Shown: piece after piece, positions 55,883 to 64,000 of the stretch | Layout: the number at the start of each line of letters is the position of its first letter | How positions within the stretch are numbered: position 1 is the first letter of the stretch | DNA from: Litorimonas cladophorae | GTDB taxonomy: Bacteria; Pseudomonadota; Alphaproteobacteria; Caulobacterales; Maricaulaceae | Direction of reading: 5' to 3' | Length of the DNA stretch: 64,000 nt | Assembly: GCF_014652455.1 (NCBI RefSeq) | Contig: NZ_BMYV01000001.1 | Location: forward strand, 1,178,001-1,242,000 | The notes under the pieces: generated by a model | The model's database searches: none | The model's input: only the letters and a program-made list of their open reading frames with translations | What the model was told of the DNA's origin: nothing | Made by a program: the position numbers and the translations under genes

Positions 55883-56521
55883 ATGGCTTGGACACGAGAT
55901 GAAATGGCAGCGCGTGCAGCACAAGAATTGGAAGACGGTTTCTACGTCAATTTAGGGATTGGTATTCCAACCTTAGTTGCAAATCATATTCCAGGCGGCA
56001 TGAATGTCACCCTGCAATCAGAGAACGGAATGTTGGGCATGGGGCCCTTCCCAACAGAAGACGAAGTTGATCCCGACTTAATCAATGCTGGAAAGCAAAC
56101 GATCACAACGCTCCCAAAATCCAGCTTTTTCGATAGCGCCACGAGCTTCGCCATGATCCGGGGAGGCCATATCGATCTGTCTATCTTGGGCGCTATGGAA
56201 GTCTCGGAAAACGGAGATATCGCTAATTGGATGATCCCAGGAAAAATGGTCAAGGGAATGGGCGGCGCGATGGATCTTGTGGCCGGTGTAAAGCGCTGCA
56301 TCGCACTTTTCGATCACACGAATAAGCGTGGCAAAAGTAAATTTATCAAGGCTTGTACACTGCCTCTGACGGGACAGAATTGTATTCATATGGTTGTGAC
56401 GGATCTAGGCGTATTTGATCGTGCACCTGGTCAGCAACGCTTTCGCTTGAGAGAATTAGCACCAAATGTGACATTAGATGAGATCCAAGCTAAAACCGAA
56501 GCTGACGTTATTTGGACCTAA
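55883..56521 (+). CDS. scoB: 3-oxoacid CoA-transferase subunit B
   Basis: A 212-residue beta subunit. The catalytic Glu is in SENGMLGMGPFP (about residue 51). Other family segments: DGFYVNLGIGIPTLVANH, RGGHIDLSILGAMEVS, KGMGGAMDLVAG. No thiolase follows in this window, so thiolysis would need an enzyme encoded elsewhere. A 150-bp gap separates it from the Rieske gene and probably contains a promoter. Confidence 0.93.
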   Translation: MAWTRDEMAARAAQELEDGFYVNLGIGIPTLVANHIPGGMNVTLQSENGMLGMGPFPTEDEVDPDLINAGKQTITTLPKSSFFDSATSFAMIRGGHIDLSILGAMEVSENGDIANWMIPGKMVKGMGGAMDLVAGVKRCIALFDHTNKRGKSKFIKACTLPLTGQNCIHMVVTDLGVFDRAPGQQRFRLRELAPNVTLDEIQAKTEADVIWT

Positions 56522-56674
56522 ATTCCCAAATAGGAATACCCAATCTATCAATTCACCTAATGCGAGTTATGCCTCAAAACGTTTTTCATAGACTGTTGCG
56601 AAAGGTTAGCGTCAAACGAAACCACCAATAGCTTCGCGATTGCGGAGTTACTTCCGAAACCGCTGGAGAGTAAA

Positions 56675-57733
56675 ATGGCTTATCCTTTTTCTACCGAACA
56701 AACGATGGTTCGCAATAGGTGGTATATTGCGGCTACCAGTGATGAGATTTCACGCGACCCGATCGAACGGACGATCCTTGGGAAAGTCGTCGCTATGTAC
56801 CGTAAAGAAAACGGTGACCCTGTCGCCATGTACGGTATTTGTCCGCATCGATACTTCCCCCTCGCGCAAGGTAAGGTGAAGGGCGATGCCCTTGTCTGCG
56901 GATATCACGGCTTCACTTTTGACCATACTGGAGACTGCATTGATATTCCATCGCAAGGTATGGGCGCTAAATTTTGCCAACCAACCTACTCGATGGAAGA
57001 ACGCGGAAACCTATGTTGGATATGGATGGGTGATCAGGACCTTTGCGACACGGCTTTGATACCGCCATACGAGGACTTTGGACTCAACCAAGATGGTTGG
57101 TACGATAGTTCGTACAACTATTTTCATATGGCAGGTCGCTATCAACTGCTCATCGACAACCTATTAGACTTAACCCATTTGCCGTATGTCCATCATCATA
57201 TACCTGGTGGTGACTCTCTCGCGAAAACTAAAAATAGTGACTCAGAGCGGGATGGAATTTTCTATTTTACGCGTGATACGGTTGTGCCTTGGAACCCCTT
57301 CCATCAAATGGTCTATGGCGAGTCCGCCAAATATGAAGGCTTAGCGGAGGTCGAAAACGAAACTGCGTTTTATGGCCCAGAGCTCATCCGTACGGGGCTC
57401 GGCTTCTTCAGGAAAGTAGAAGGCAGCACCAATATTCCGGCAGAGCTTGGAACCATTCATATTATGCACGGTATCACACCGGAAACAGAGAACTCTGCTC
57501 ATTACTTTGGCTTCGCAGTCAGGAACTTCAGAATTGGTGACAAAGGATTGGACAACTTTTGGCATGCATCGGATTCGAAAATTCGCGAGCAGGACAAAAT
57601 TGCGATTGATGCTGTTGAAAAACGCTTGGATGCATCCGTAGAACTTCAAAAAGAGCTACTTGTCAGAGCCGATGCTGGTGCGATCAAAGTCAGAAAACGT
57701 GTTCAAGCGATGCTCGATTTGGAAACGAAATAA
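56675..57733 (+). CDS. Rieske non-heme iron oxygenase, second VanA/DdmC-type
   Basis: A 352-residue oxygenase related to the protein at 35441. Rieske ligands CPHRYFPL ... CGYHG; iron motif DNLLDLTHLPYVHHH. It differs in its active-site region, so it should accept another methoxy- or substituted aromatic acid. Sizes fit monooxygenase O-demethylases rather than ring-dihydroxylating enzymes. The ATG has GGAGAG upstream. It begins a new transcription unit with the amidohydrolase (2 bp gap to its TTG/ATG). No specific reductase or ferredoxin adjoins it. Confidence 0.87.
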   Translation: MAYPFSTEQTMVRNRWYIAATSDEISRDPIERTILGKVVAMYRKENGDPVAMYGICPHRYFPLAQGKVKGDALVCGYHGFTFDHTGDCIDIPSQGMGAKFCQPTYSMEERGNLCWIWMGDQDLCDTALIPPYEDFGLNQDGWYDSSYNYFHMAGRYQLLIDNLLDLTHLPYVHHHIPGGDSLAKTKNSDSERDGIFYFTRDTVVPWNPFHQMVYGESAKYEGLAEVENETAFYGPELIRTGLGFFRKVEGSTNIPAELGTIHIMHGITPETENSAHYFGFAVRNFRIGDKGLDNFWHASDSKIREQDKIAIDAVEKRLDASVELQKELLVRADAGAIKVRKRVQAMLDLETK

Positions 57734-57738
57734 CCTTG

Positions 57739-58803
57739 ATGTCCGAAACCATCTCCACTTGCGGAAATAACCGTAAACCTATCTCCGTTGAACAGCGCGG
57801 CAAGAACTTGGTCGTGGATATCCATTGTCATTTAAACATCCCTGCCGCGGATCAATTGATCCGCGCGGAGATAGAAAACCCGCCAAGTCCCATGAAATTC
57901 ATGTCTAAAGACTCGATGCAGGTAAATGGCAAAATGTTTGGTGGTGGCATCGGTAAGAAGCTGAATGCAATTGATGGTCGCCTTGAAGATATGGACCGCT
58001 TGGGCGTCGACGTACAAGCTATCAGTCCCTCGCCTGGCCAGTATTGCTACTATGCCCCGCCGGAGTTAGGCCGCAGTGCGGCGCAGGCGGTCAATGACGG
58101 GATAGCAAGCGCTGTCGGGCGTCACCCTGACCGATTAGTCGGAATGGGAACAGTTCCGTTGCAGAACACCGAAATGGCGATCACCGAACTAAAGCGTTGC
58201 GTAAACGATCTAGGCCTACGCGGCGTTGAGATTGGCACATATGTTGACGGCACTGAACTCGCTGATGAGCGTCTACGGCCGTTCTTTGCTGCGGCCGAAG
58301 AGCTTGGCGTTCTGGTTTTTATGCACCCGCTTGGTTTTTCCCATGGCGAACGTTTGTCTTCGCATTATCTGGACAACATTATCGGTAACCCTATCGAATC
58401 CTCAATTGCCTTGAGCCATCTCATTTTTGGCGGCGTACTAGACGCCCATCCGGGATTGAAACTATGCGTGGCCCATGGCGGCGGATATCTACCCAGTTAT
58501 TGGGGCCGCATGGATCACGCTTACCGTGCGCGCGAGGATTGTCGACGACACATCAGCCGCGAACCATCTAGCTATTTAAAGCAAGTTTGGATGGACACAT
58601 TGGTCTTCGATCAAGATCAATTAGACTCTCTGGTCAGGACACATGGTGCCGACAAATTATGCCTTGGAACAGATTATCCGTTCGATATGGCGGAGCCTGA
58701 TCCAGTTGGGTTTCATGACAAATTGAACGAAGCTGACAAAGCTAAAATCGTGGGACTGAACGCTGCAGAGTTGCTAGGGCTGAAAGCAACAAAATGTTGC
58801 TAA
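57739..58803 (+). CDS. Amidohydrolase-2/ACMSD-like decarboxylase
   Basis: A 354-residue amidohydrolase. VDIHCHLNI (H-x-H), VLVFMHPLGF, CVAHGGGYLPSYWGR and LCLGTDYPFDM give the metal ligands and catalytic Asp. The layout matches alpha-amino-beta-carboxymuconate semialdehyde decarboxylase and related nonoxidative decarboxylases or hydratases, so removal of a carboxylate from an aromatic acid or ring-cleavage product is likely. ATG 57739 is chosen; TTG 57736 is possible. It follows the second Rieske gene by 5 bp and is convergent with the LysR gene. Confidence 0.83.
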   Translation: MSETISTCGNNRKPISVEQRGKNLVVDIHCHLNIPAADQLIRAEIENPPSPMKFMSKDSMQVNGKMFGGGIGKKLNAIDGRLEDMDRLGVDVQAISPSPGQYCYYAPPELGRSAAQAVNDGIASAVGRHPDRLVGMGTVPLQNTEMAITELKRCVNDLGLRGVEIGTYVDGTELADERLRPFFAAAEELGVLVFMHPLGFSHGERLSSHYLDNIIGNPIESSIALSHLIFGGVLDAHPGLKLCVAHGGGYLPSYWGRMDHAYRAREDCRRHISREPSSYLKQVWMDTLVFDQDQLDSLVRTHGADKLCLGTDYPFDMAEPDPVGFHDKLNEADKAKIVGLNAAELLGLKATKCC

Positions 58804-58825
58804 GTTTAATAGTCTAAGAAAACGG

Positions 58826-59734
58826 CTAGTAATCTAGGTCTTTCGCAATTTCTTGAAGGCGTCTTACAACCCAGCGAACGGCCTCATCATTAGTGTTTTT
58901 CGCAGACCACTGAACCACCTCACGAACTTTTGGGAACTCAAAAGGAAGTTCATATAGGCGGATTGGCAGGGTTGAACTAACTTGCGTCGCGAGACGCCGG
59001 TGAATCATTGCGATACGATTGGTTTTAATCACAAATCGCGGTACAGATGCGAAGCTTGGAGCGAAGGCCTCAATATTCCGATTGACTCCTATACGTCTCA
59101 ACGCAGTTTCATCGAACCCTGGGACATTGTGGTTCAAATGAACCGAAACATGACCAAGTTCTGCGTAGAGATCGGAGGTGAGCTCGTCCTCAATTAACGG
59201 GTTTTTATCCCAAGCAATGGCAACAAAGTCTTCTTCAAAAAGAAACTCTTTCGGCAAATCTGCATCCGCTAAGTAGTCGATTAAAATTATAATATCAGCC
59301 TGACCACGCGGCAGCATTGTTGCAGGTTCTTCCGCCAAAGGCAGTACCTTAAAGCGCATGTTTGGCGCTTCGCGCGAAAACAGTCCGACCGCCTCAGTCA
59401 ATAGAACATTCGTGACAGCGTCTATCGAAGCAATAGAGATTGTTCGATCCGATGTCGCAGGGTTGAATTGCTCTGGAGTGATGATTGTTTCGCGAATGAG
59501 GTTGAGCGCAGCTTTGACCGGCTCGATCAGGGCCTCGCCTCGCGGTGTACATGTCATTGTCCGACCAGAGGACACCAACAGGTCGTCTTCAAAAAACTCT
59601 CTCAAGCGGCTCAATGCAGCGCTTGCGCCCGATTGACTGAGGTTCAAACGCTCAGCCGCAATTGAGACACTTTGTTCTTCTAGCAGTGCATCCAGAACGA
59701 CAAGTAAGTTTAAATCTAGTTTTTCAAATCGCAT
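58826..59734 (-). CDS. LysR-type regulator (NodD/LinR-like), copy 2
   Basis: A 302-residue LysR-type regulator paralogous to the one at 45599. HTH: LDLNLLVVLDALLEEQSVSIAAERLNLSQSGASAALSRLR; effector domain begins TISIASIDAVTNVLLTEAVG. It lies about 85 bp downstream of the FAH copy 2 gene on the same strand and may be transcribed with the dioxygenase-FAH pair, or from its own promoter. It probably controls the minus-strand pair and/or the Rieske-amidohydrolase unit. Confidence 0.88.
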   Translation of the reverse strand: MRFEKLDLNLLVVLDALLEEQSVSIAAERLNLSQSGASAALSRLREFFEDDLLVSSGRTMTCTPRGEALIEPVKAALNLIRETIITPEQFNPATSDRTISIASIDAVTNVLLTEAVGLFSREAPNMRFKVLPLAEEPATMLPRGQADIIILIDYLADADLPKEFLFEEDFVAIAWDKNPLIEDELTSDLYAELGHVSVHLNHNVPGFDETALRRIGVNRNIEAFAPSFASVPRFVIKTNRIAMIHRRLATQVSSTLPIRLYELPFEFPKVREVVQWSAKNTNDEAVRWVVRRLQEIAKDLDY

Positions 59735-59820
59735 ATGTGATCACCGCTAACACCAATGATGAAAGGCGGCAATCACATGGCGGTGAAAACTCCCGCCGGG
59801 AAGACTAATATCTAGTGTGT

Positions 59821-60843
59821 TTAGCGCAATGGACCATAGGTTGGCGTTCGTCCACCAGCGTCTTCCGCAATCACTTCGTTCCTCTGTCGGCCAAGATAGG
59901 TAATCGAACTTTCGACCACATCCCCAGGTCGCATCCAGCGATTGCCATGGAACGCCCCGTTTCCAGGAGGCGATCCCGTGATTAAAAGATCACCTGGGAC
60001 AAGCCGCAAGCGCTCTGTACAATAAGAGAGAATTTGCTCTGGTTGGAAAATCATGTCGCTAATCGGCCAGTCCTGCATCATTTTGCCGTTTAGTTTCAAT
60101 TGAATTTGAACCTTGCTGCGATCAACAAACTCTTTTGGAACTGCAAATGGGCCAAGCGTTTTAAAATTTGGCTGATGCTTGCTGATCCAGTCAAACATGA
60201 ACCGAACATCAGATCGGCGAAATTCATCCACGGTGCCAATGTCATTGCACATAACATAAGCTGCGATCACATCATCAGTTTCTTCAGGCTTAAGGTAACG
60301 ACCCGTGTTCTTAGTTATAACGCCGAATTCTAATTCCCAATCCGGGTTTTCGCCAATCAATGGCAGGATAATGTCGTCATTTGCGCCGCAAAGCGAGGAA
60401 TGAAGCCCAGTCCAGATAAACGGCATGCCCTCAGTTTTACGTTTCTCAACAATCGCTAGGTTCCGGGCGTAAAAGGACTCGTCGCTCTCGCCTGGTTCAC
60501 GTTGATCTTGGTTGAATTTATTATGCGTCATCATCTCAGCGACATGTGAGCAATAGTTTGAGCCCGCGCAAAGCATGTTTGGATGGGCGACGACGGGCAA
60601 CGCTTTGAGCTCTTCAAATCTCTGGCCATCTCTGTCTCTTTTCACAGCAAGATCGTTCATACCGTCAACGGCACGATCCCAATCTTCGAAAATTGCGTGC
60701 GTATCGTAATATCTGTCAGACAGATCAAAGACTGTTCCGTCTGGCAGAACCATTCCCGGAAAGGGTTTTCCATCTTTGGCTTGGTAAGTACCTACCCCAA
60801 AGCTGCCTTCAGCAAGGCCTGTTGCGTCATTAAATCTTGTCAT
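59821..60843 (-). CDS. Fumarylacetoacetate hydrolase-fold protein, copy 2
   Basis: A 340-residue FAH-superfamily protein. Features: MLCAGSNYCSHVAEM, the metal carboxylates in DWELEFGVI (E-x-E), VMCNDIGTVDEF and DLLITGSPPGNGA, plus GDVVESSITYLG at the end. It likely hydrates or hydrolyses the product of the adjacent extradiol dioxygenase, whose gene lies 54 bp upstream on the same strand. It differs enough from copy 1 (51267) to suggest a different step or substrate. Confidence 0.86.
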   Translation of the reverse strand: MTRFNDATGLAEGSFGVGTYQAKDGKPFPGMVLPDGTVFDLSDRYYDTHAIFEDWDRAVDGMNDLAVKRDRDGQRFEELKALPVVAHPNMLCAGSNYCSHVAEMMTHNKFNQDQREPGESDESFYARNLAIVEKRKTEGMPFIWTGLHSSLCGANDDIILPLIGENPDWELEFGVITKNTGRYLKPEETDDVIAAYVMCNDIGTVDEFRRSDVRFMFDWISKHQPNFKTLGPFAVPKEFVDRSKVQIQLKLNGKMMQDWPISDMIFQPEQILSYCTERLRLVPGDLLITGSPPGNGAFHGNRWMRPGDVVESSITYLGRQRNEVIAEDAGGRTPTYGPLR

Positions 60844-60897
60844 TCGAATTCCTTACTTGATATCGAGGATGCGGATGCATCATCGCGGTGCGATTTT

Positions 60898-61827
60898 TTA
60901 CTCGAAATATTTGTTTGCTGGTTCGTCGCTCCAACAGTCCATTTCATGTTTGGATATGTCGTGATGACCGTGAACGTGAGCGTTGTTGACAAGGTCCGTG
61001 TCTGAAAACGACTCGAACCGGTACCTGTCTGGCGCAAACCAAACATCAAAAACGTGGCTTCCTAAGGGATGACGGCCAACCCCCCAATTCAATTCATGCC
61101 CCTGCGACCCGAGCCAACGGTGAGCCCTGAACTGGGCTTCATAGTCTTGCGCCTCAAATGAAATATGATGCAAGTCAGATCGCTTATCTTCCGCGAGGAA
61201 CACAGAGTGATGATCCACAAATTTCTCCCCACGATCAATGCGTAAAAAACCGACGACTGTTTTCTGCGGAACATTGGGGATATGCATTGAGTCGGTAACA
61301 ATCAAACCGAGCGTATTTACGAACCATTCCGCATTTTTTTTATAATCATTCACATATAGTCCCAGATGCCCCAAACGATATAGAGTTGCAGGTCCCAATG
61401 GACGTGTCTCTTGTGGTTCAGAAAAACGAACGCGGGATGCAGGTGTATTTAAGCGTAATTCTGGCTGAACCTCTGCTGGCGTGTCGCCTTCAATACCATG
61501 TACCAAGTCAATCTTCATTCCTTCTGGGCTTGTAAGTGTTACGCCATATCCTCCGCCGGGCGTTTCTAACTTCCGCACCGGAGTGGCACCGTGATCTCTA
61601 ACCGCATCTTCTAGGTCACTTGCGTTTTCAACTAGAAACCCCATTCCAGTAAAACCACGCTCCCCTCGCACGGCTTTATAGCACCAGGCATCACCGCCAG
61701 CTGTTTTCATGATGATATGGTTGTCACTTTTCTCAACTGTGCGAAGACCGAAGTCCTCGGCGAACTGCTGAGTTTTCTCAATATCGGTGACGGTAAAGGA
61801 CACGTGGTGAAGGGATCGGAGTGCCAT
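60898..61827 (-). CDS. Type I (VOC) extradiol dioxygenase, copy 2
   Basis: A 309-residue two-domain VOC protein of the catechol 2,3-dioxygenase family. Likely Fe ligands: His in RLGHLGLYVND, His in DLHHISFEAQD and Glu in YRFESFSDTD. An unusual histidine-rich C-terminal tail (HVHGHHDISKHEMDCW) follows. ATG 61827 is chosen because AGAGG precedes it; the longer frame from 61857 overlaps the palindrome. It heads a minus-strand unit with FAH copy 2 and LysR copy 2. The 7-bp palindrome at 61851-61869 is probably its operator. Confidence 0.86.
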   Translation of the reverse strand: MALRSLHHVSFTVTDIEKTQQFAEDFGLRTVEKSDNHIIMKTAGGDAWCYKAVRGERGFTGMGFLVENASDLEDAVRDHGATPVRKLETPGGGYGVTLTSPEGMKIDLVHGIEGDTPAEVQPELRLNTPASRVRFSEPQETRPLGPATLYRLGHLGLYVNDYKKNAEWFVNTLGLIVTDSMHIPNVPQKTVVGFLRIDRGEKFVDHHSVFLAEDKRSDLHHISFEAQDYEAQFRAHRWLGSQGHELNWGVGRHPLGSHVFDVWFAPDRYRFESFSDTDLVNNAHVHGHHDISKHEMDCWSDEPANKYFE

Positions 61828-61850
61828 ATCTGCCTCTCTGTATATATTAC

Positions 61851-61869
61851 ACTCCATTAATGATGGAGT
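61851..61869. promoter_or_regulatory. Palindrome ACTCCAT-N5-ATGGAGT upstream of VOC copy 2
   Basis: Perfect 7-bp inverted repeat with 5-base spacer, 24 bp upstream of the dioxygenase ATG. A position and symmetry typical of a repressor operator. Confidence 0.55.
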
Positions 61870-62047
61870 TTCTGAATTGTCCCAAACTCCTTTGCCACCC
61901 GCACGATTGCAAACTGTTGTCAGAAATAGGTCCTATCTTTCTAAGTGTTTCTTCTATGATAGTTTTGCATTGACCCTCCGGCGGCTTTGATAGAGCTATG
62001 GGTCCCAACCTCAATTTACTGCTTATAAATATCTAGAAAGACATTTT

Positions 62048-62953
62048 TTGCTACGCCGAATTTTCCAATTTCAAATTTGTTTAGCAACCATGGTATCTCT
62101 ATCTGGCTGTGGAAAAACGAGTGTCGAACCCGTTTTCACGTGTCCAGAAACTGCATATAAAACGCAATCCATTATTGGAGGCACATTCACTATGGGCACG
62201 CCTCAGCAATACCCTGAAGAAATCTTGCGAAGTGTGACTGTCTCAGATTTTGATATCGACATTCATGAAGTTACAAACTCCCAATTTGCAACTTTCGTGG
62301 ACGAAACAGGATATGTCACGACCGCCGAAAAACCTCAGGTCGGTTTTGACGTTCCAGGCGCCGCCGTCTTCATGCCGCCCTCAATCGGCCACCCTAATTG
62401 GTGGCGCTTCGTCGAGGGCGCGAACTGGAAAAATCCAGAAGGTCCAAAAAGCAATATTCAACAACAAGGCAACTACCCCGTCGTGCAAGTCTCTTTTGAA
62501 GACGCGCTAGCCTATGCTCGCTGGGCAAAACGTGACCTACCAACTGAAGCGCAATGGGAATTTGCGGCTAAAGCAAATTCGGAAACTCGATATGTATGGG
62601 GAGACGTAAGATCCCCTGACGGAAAAGAGATGGCCAACACATGGCAGGGCGCCTTTCCCATTCAAAACACGAATGAAGATGGATTTGACCTGCGTGCACC
62701 CGTTGGATGTTACCCGGCAAATAGTTTTGGATTGCATGATATGATAGGCAATGTTTGGGAATGGACGAAGTCAGAAACAGGCCAGAGTTCGGAAGCGACT
62801 ATTTATGCTATTAAGGGAGGCTCTTACCTTTGCGCGGAAAATTATTGCGCTCGTTACAGAAGTGCGGCGCGGCAGTTTCAAGAAGCAGATCTTCCCACAA
62901 ACCACATTGGTTTTAGAACGGTTTCACCATCCAATCCCACTCCCATTCGGTAA
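62048..62953 (+). CDS. Formylglycine-generating enzyme (sulfatase-modifying), lipoprotein
   Basis: A 301-residue FGE-sulfatase-domain protein. It would convert the Cys of the sulfatase C-x-P-x-R motif to formylglycine using O2. Motifs: GGTFTMGTPQQ, DIDIHEVTNSQF, PVVQVSFEDALAYARW, LPTEAQWEFAAKA, MIGNVWEWTKSE. Both active-site cysteines are present in KGGSYLCAENYCARYRSAA, equivalent to human C336/C341. The N-terminus (LRRIFQFQICLATMVSLSGC) is a lipoprotein signal with lipobox LSGC, so the enzyme should act outside the cytoplasm. The TTG at 62048 is needed to include that signal; an internal ATG (residue 15) would cut it. Its target is probably the sulfatase lipoprotein at 40992. Confidence 0.87.
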   Translation: MLRRIFQFQICLATMVSLSGCGKTSVEPVFTCPETAYKTQSIIGGTFTMGTPQQYPEEILRSVTVSDFDIDIHEVTNSQFATFVDETGYVTTAEKPQVGFDVPGAAVFMPPSIGHPNWWRFVEGANWKNPEGPKSNIQQQGNYPVVQVSFEDALAYARWAKRDLPTEAQWEFAAKANSETRYVWGDVRSPDGKEMANTWQGAFPIQNTNEDGFDLRAPVGCYPANSFGLHDMIGNVWEWTKSETGQSSEATIYAIKGGSYLCAENYCARYRSAARQFQEADLPTNHIGFRTVSPSNPTPIR

Positions 62954-63409
62954 GTTTTATCCTGCAAGGTGAATTCAGAGGCTCACCATCTGAGGTTCAA
63001 CTTTCAATTTGACCATAAGTCGCAAATTCTGAAAGTAGGATAATTTTCTTAACGCTAGAAAAAAATTGATCCTGTAGAGAGAAATCAAGCGTTTCATCAA
63101 TATGGTCAACGCAATTTCAGTGTGACAAATGGTGCATCAAACGGTGTAACATTCGAGTTAAGTTCTCTCTCTAACTACTGTTTTACAGACACTTTAATTA
63201 CATCATTGACTCCTACCTGGGGAGCCATCGATCCTCCCAGAAGTCATTTAAACACAACCATTTGCAGTCTTGCCAACTCATATAATGTTGACGGGCTAAA
63301 AGCCCGGCGTCATTCCTAACGATGGTAACAAATTTGCAGCAGGTCATTTTAAGCTGGGTTTGTGAATTGCCGTGCACTTTTGAATTTTGTGAGATAGGTT
63401 CAACGCCTA
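62954..63409. other. 455-bp gap; no supported gene
   Basis: Short frames here have no recognisable features and no good ribosome sites. Small hairpins exist (GGGCT-AAA-AGCCC, 63293-63305) without T-runs. The last part should hold the promoter of the VIT-family gene. Confidence 0.4.
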
Positions 63410-64000
63410 ATGTCAAATCCGTCTCCAGACCATTTCGACGAACACCACGTCAGCCATCAGTTAGGGTGGCTGCGCGCCGCCGTCCTTGGTGCCAATGATG
63501 GTATAATATCAACAGCGAGCGTTATGATAGGCGTGGCCGCGGCATCTGTTTCCCATAGTGCCCTACTTTTGACGGGCACTGCAGCTTTGGTCGCAGGCGC
63601 ATTATCGATGGCAGCCGGCGAATATGTGTCTGTAAGCACCCAAGCTGATAGTGAGGCGGCCGACCTAAAAATTGAAAAGGCGGCCATTCAGGCAGATCCT
63701 GAAGGTGAGCGACAGGAACTTGCAGAAATTTATCAAAGCAGAGGGCTTTCCGCGTCCCTCGCGCAACAAGTTGCGACAGAACTCATGGCGCATGATCCAA
63801 TCGGTGCGCATATGCGCGACGAATTAGGTCTAACGGACACTCACAAGGCCAAGCCCATTCAAGCGGCTTTCGCGTCCGCCGTGAGTTTTGCAATTGGGGC
63901 ATCTCTTCCGCTGGTCGCCGCATTTATCACGCCGCCCGAATTGGTCATCTGGAGTTTAGGTCTCTCATCGCTTCTGGCCTTGATCGCATTGGGCCTCCTA
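63410..64000 (+). CDS. VIT1/CCC1-family Fe/Mn transporter, 3' end beyond window
   Basis: The first 197 codons are open to the window end. The N-terminus reads SHQLGWLRAAVLGANDGIISTAS, the VIT1/CCC1 membrane-helix-1 signature, then ALVAGALSMAAGEYVSVSTQADSE with the second signature. A cytoplasmic metal-binding helical region (KIEKAAIQADPEGERQELAEIYQSRGLS) follows, then helices resuming at AFASAVSFAIGASLPLVAAFI. It would move Fe(II) or Mn(II) across the membrane, usually out of the cytosol. The gene is likely complete in the genome at about 230 codons. Confidence 0.88.
   Translation, partial: MSNPSPDHFDEHHVSHQLGWLRAAVLGANDGIISTASVMIGVAAASVSHSALLLTGTAALVAGALSMAAGEYVSVSTQADSEAADLKIEKAAIQADPEGERQELAEIYQSRGLSASLAQQVATELMAHDPIGAHMRDELGLTDTHKAKPIQAAFASAVSFAIGASLPLVAAFITPPELVIWSLGLSSLLALIALGLL

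Noticed and set aside
63122-63319. 65-codon frame before the VIT-family gene
   Set aside because: No ribosome site, no domain, and composition unlike the neighbouring genes.

Overview
The window looks like chromosomal DNA of a moderate-GC alphaproteobacterium. Hyphomonadaceae or Maricaulales-type marine bacteria are the best guess from gene content: a gatCAB block, pyrB followed by a degenerate pyrC, a Wzx/Wzy polysaccharide locus resembling caulobacterial holdfast loci, a TonB receptor and LysR-controlled aromatic catabolism. The taxonomic call is inference; no rRNA is present.

Region 1 (1-11.7 kb): a tRNA-Ser, then an envelope polysaccharide locus. A plus-strand run encodes an initiating polyprenyl sugar-phosphate transferase, a Wzx-like flippase, two GT2 glycosyltransferases, a NodB-type deacetylase and an acyltransferase-3 protein, with several 4-bp ATGA overlaps. 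A minus-strand pair encodes a Wzy/ligase-type polymerase and a Wzz/GumC-type co-polymerase with a tyrosine-rich tail instead of a kinase. A divergent gene encodes the outer-membrane exporter.

Region 2 (11.7-25.8 kb) is mostly housekeeping: a small Sel1 protein, a nitroreductase, gatC-gatA-gatB with a small membrane protein, three tandem lysophospholipid-acyltransferase paralogues, a membrane protein, ruvX, two secreted proteins (one cysteine-rich Sel1-like), pyrB with a catalytically dead-looking dihydroorotase, an Mpo1-like protein, a candidate small RNA ending in a UUCG terminator, and tRNA-Asn.

Region 3 (26-41 kb), beginning after tRNA-Asn, is a catabolic block. It carries a nearly complete protocatechuate 4,5-cleavage pathway (PobA, LigAB, LigC, LigI, 4-oxalomesaconate tautomerase, LigJ, LigK), plus a VanA/DdmC-type Rieske oxygenase, an MFS transporter, a ferredoxin reductase and a LysR regulator with two N-terminal HTH domains.

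Region 4 (41-63 kb) has an exported sulfatase lipoprotein, a TonB-dependent receptor, and a second, less familiar LysR-controlled catabolic cluster. That cluster contains two type I extradiol dioxygenases, two FAH-fold enzymes, a CYP199-like P450, a flavin monooxygenase, a second Rieske oxygenase, an ACMSD-like amidohydrolase, an alpha/beta hydrolase, a cupin, SDR and epimerase-type dehydrogenases and a 3-oxoacid CoA-transferase. At the far end sits a lipoprotein formylglycine-generating enzyme, which would activate the sulfatase. A VIT-family transporter runs off the window end.

The working model is inference. Sulfated or O-methylated aromatic acids are imported through the TonB receptor and desulfated in the periplasm. 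They are trimmed by P450 and Rieske O-demethylases to 4-hydroxybenzoate or protocatechuate-type diphenols, then ring-opened by LigAB or the VOC dioxygenases. No ferredoxin gene was found for the three oxygenases.
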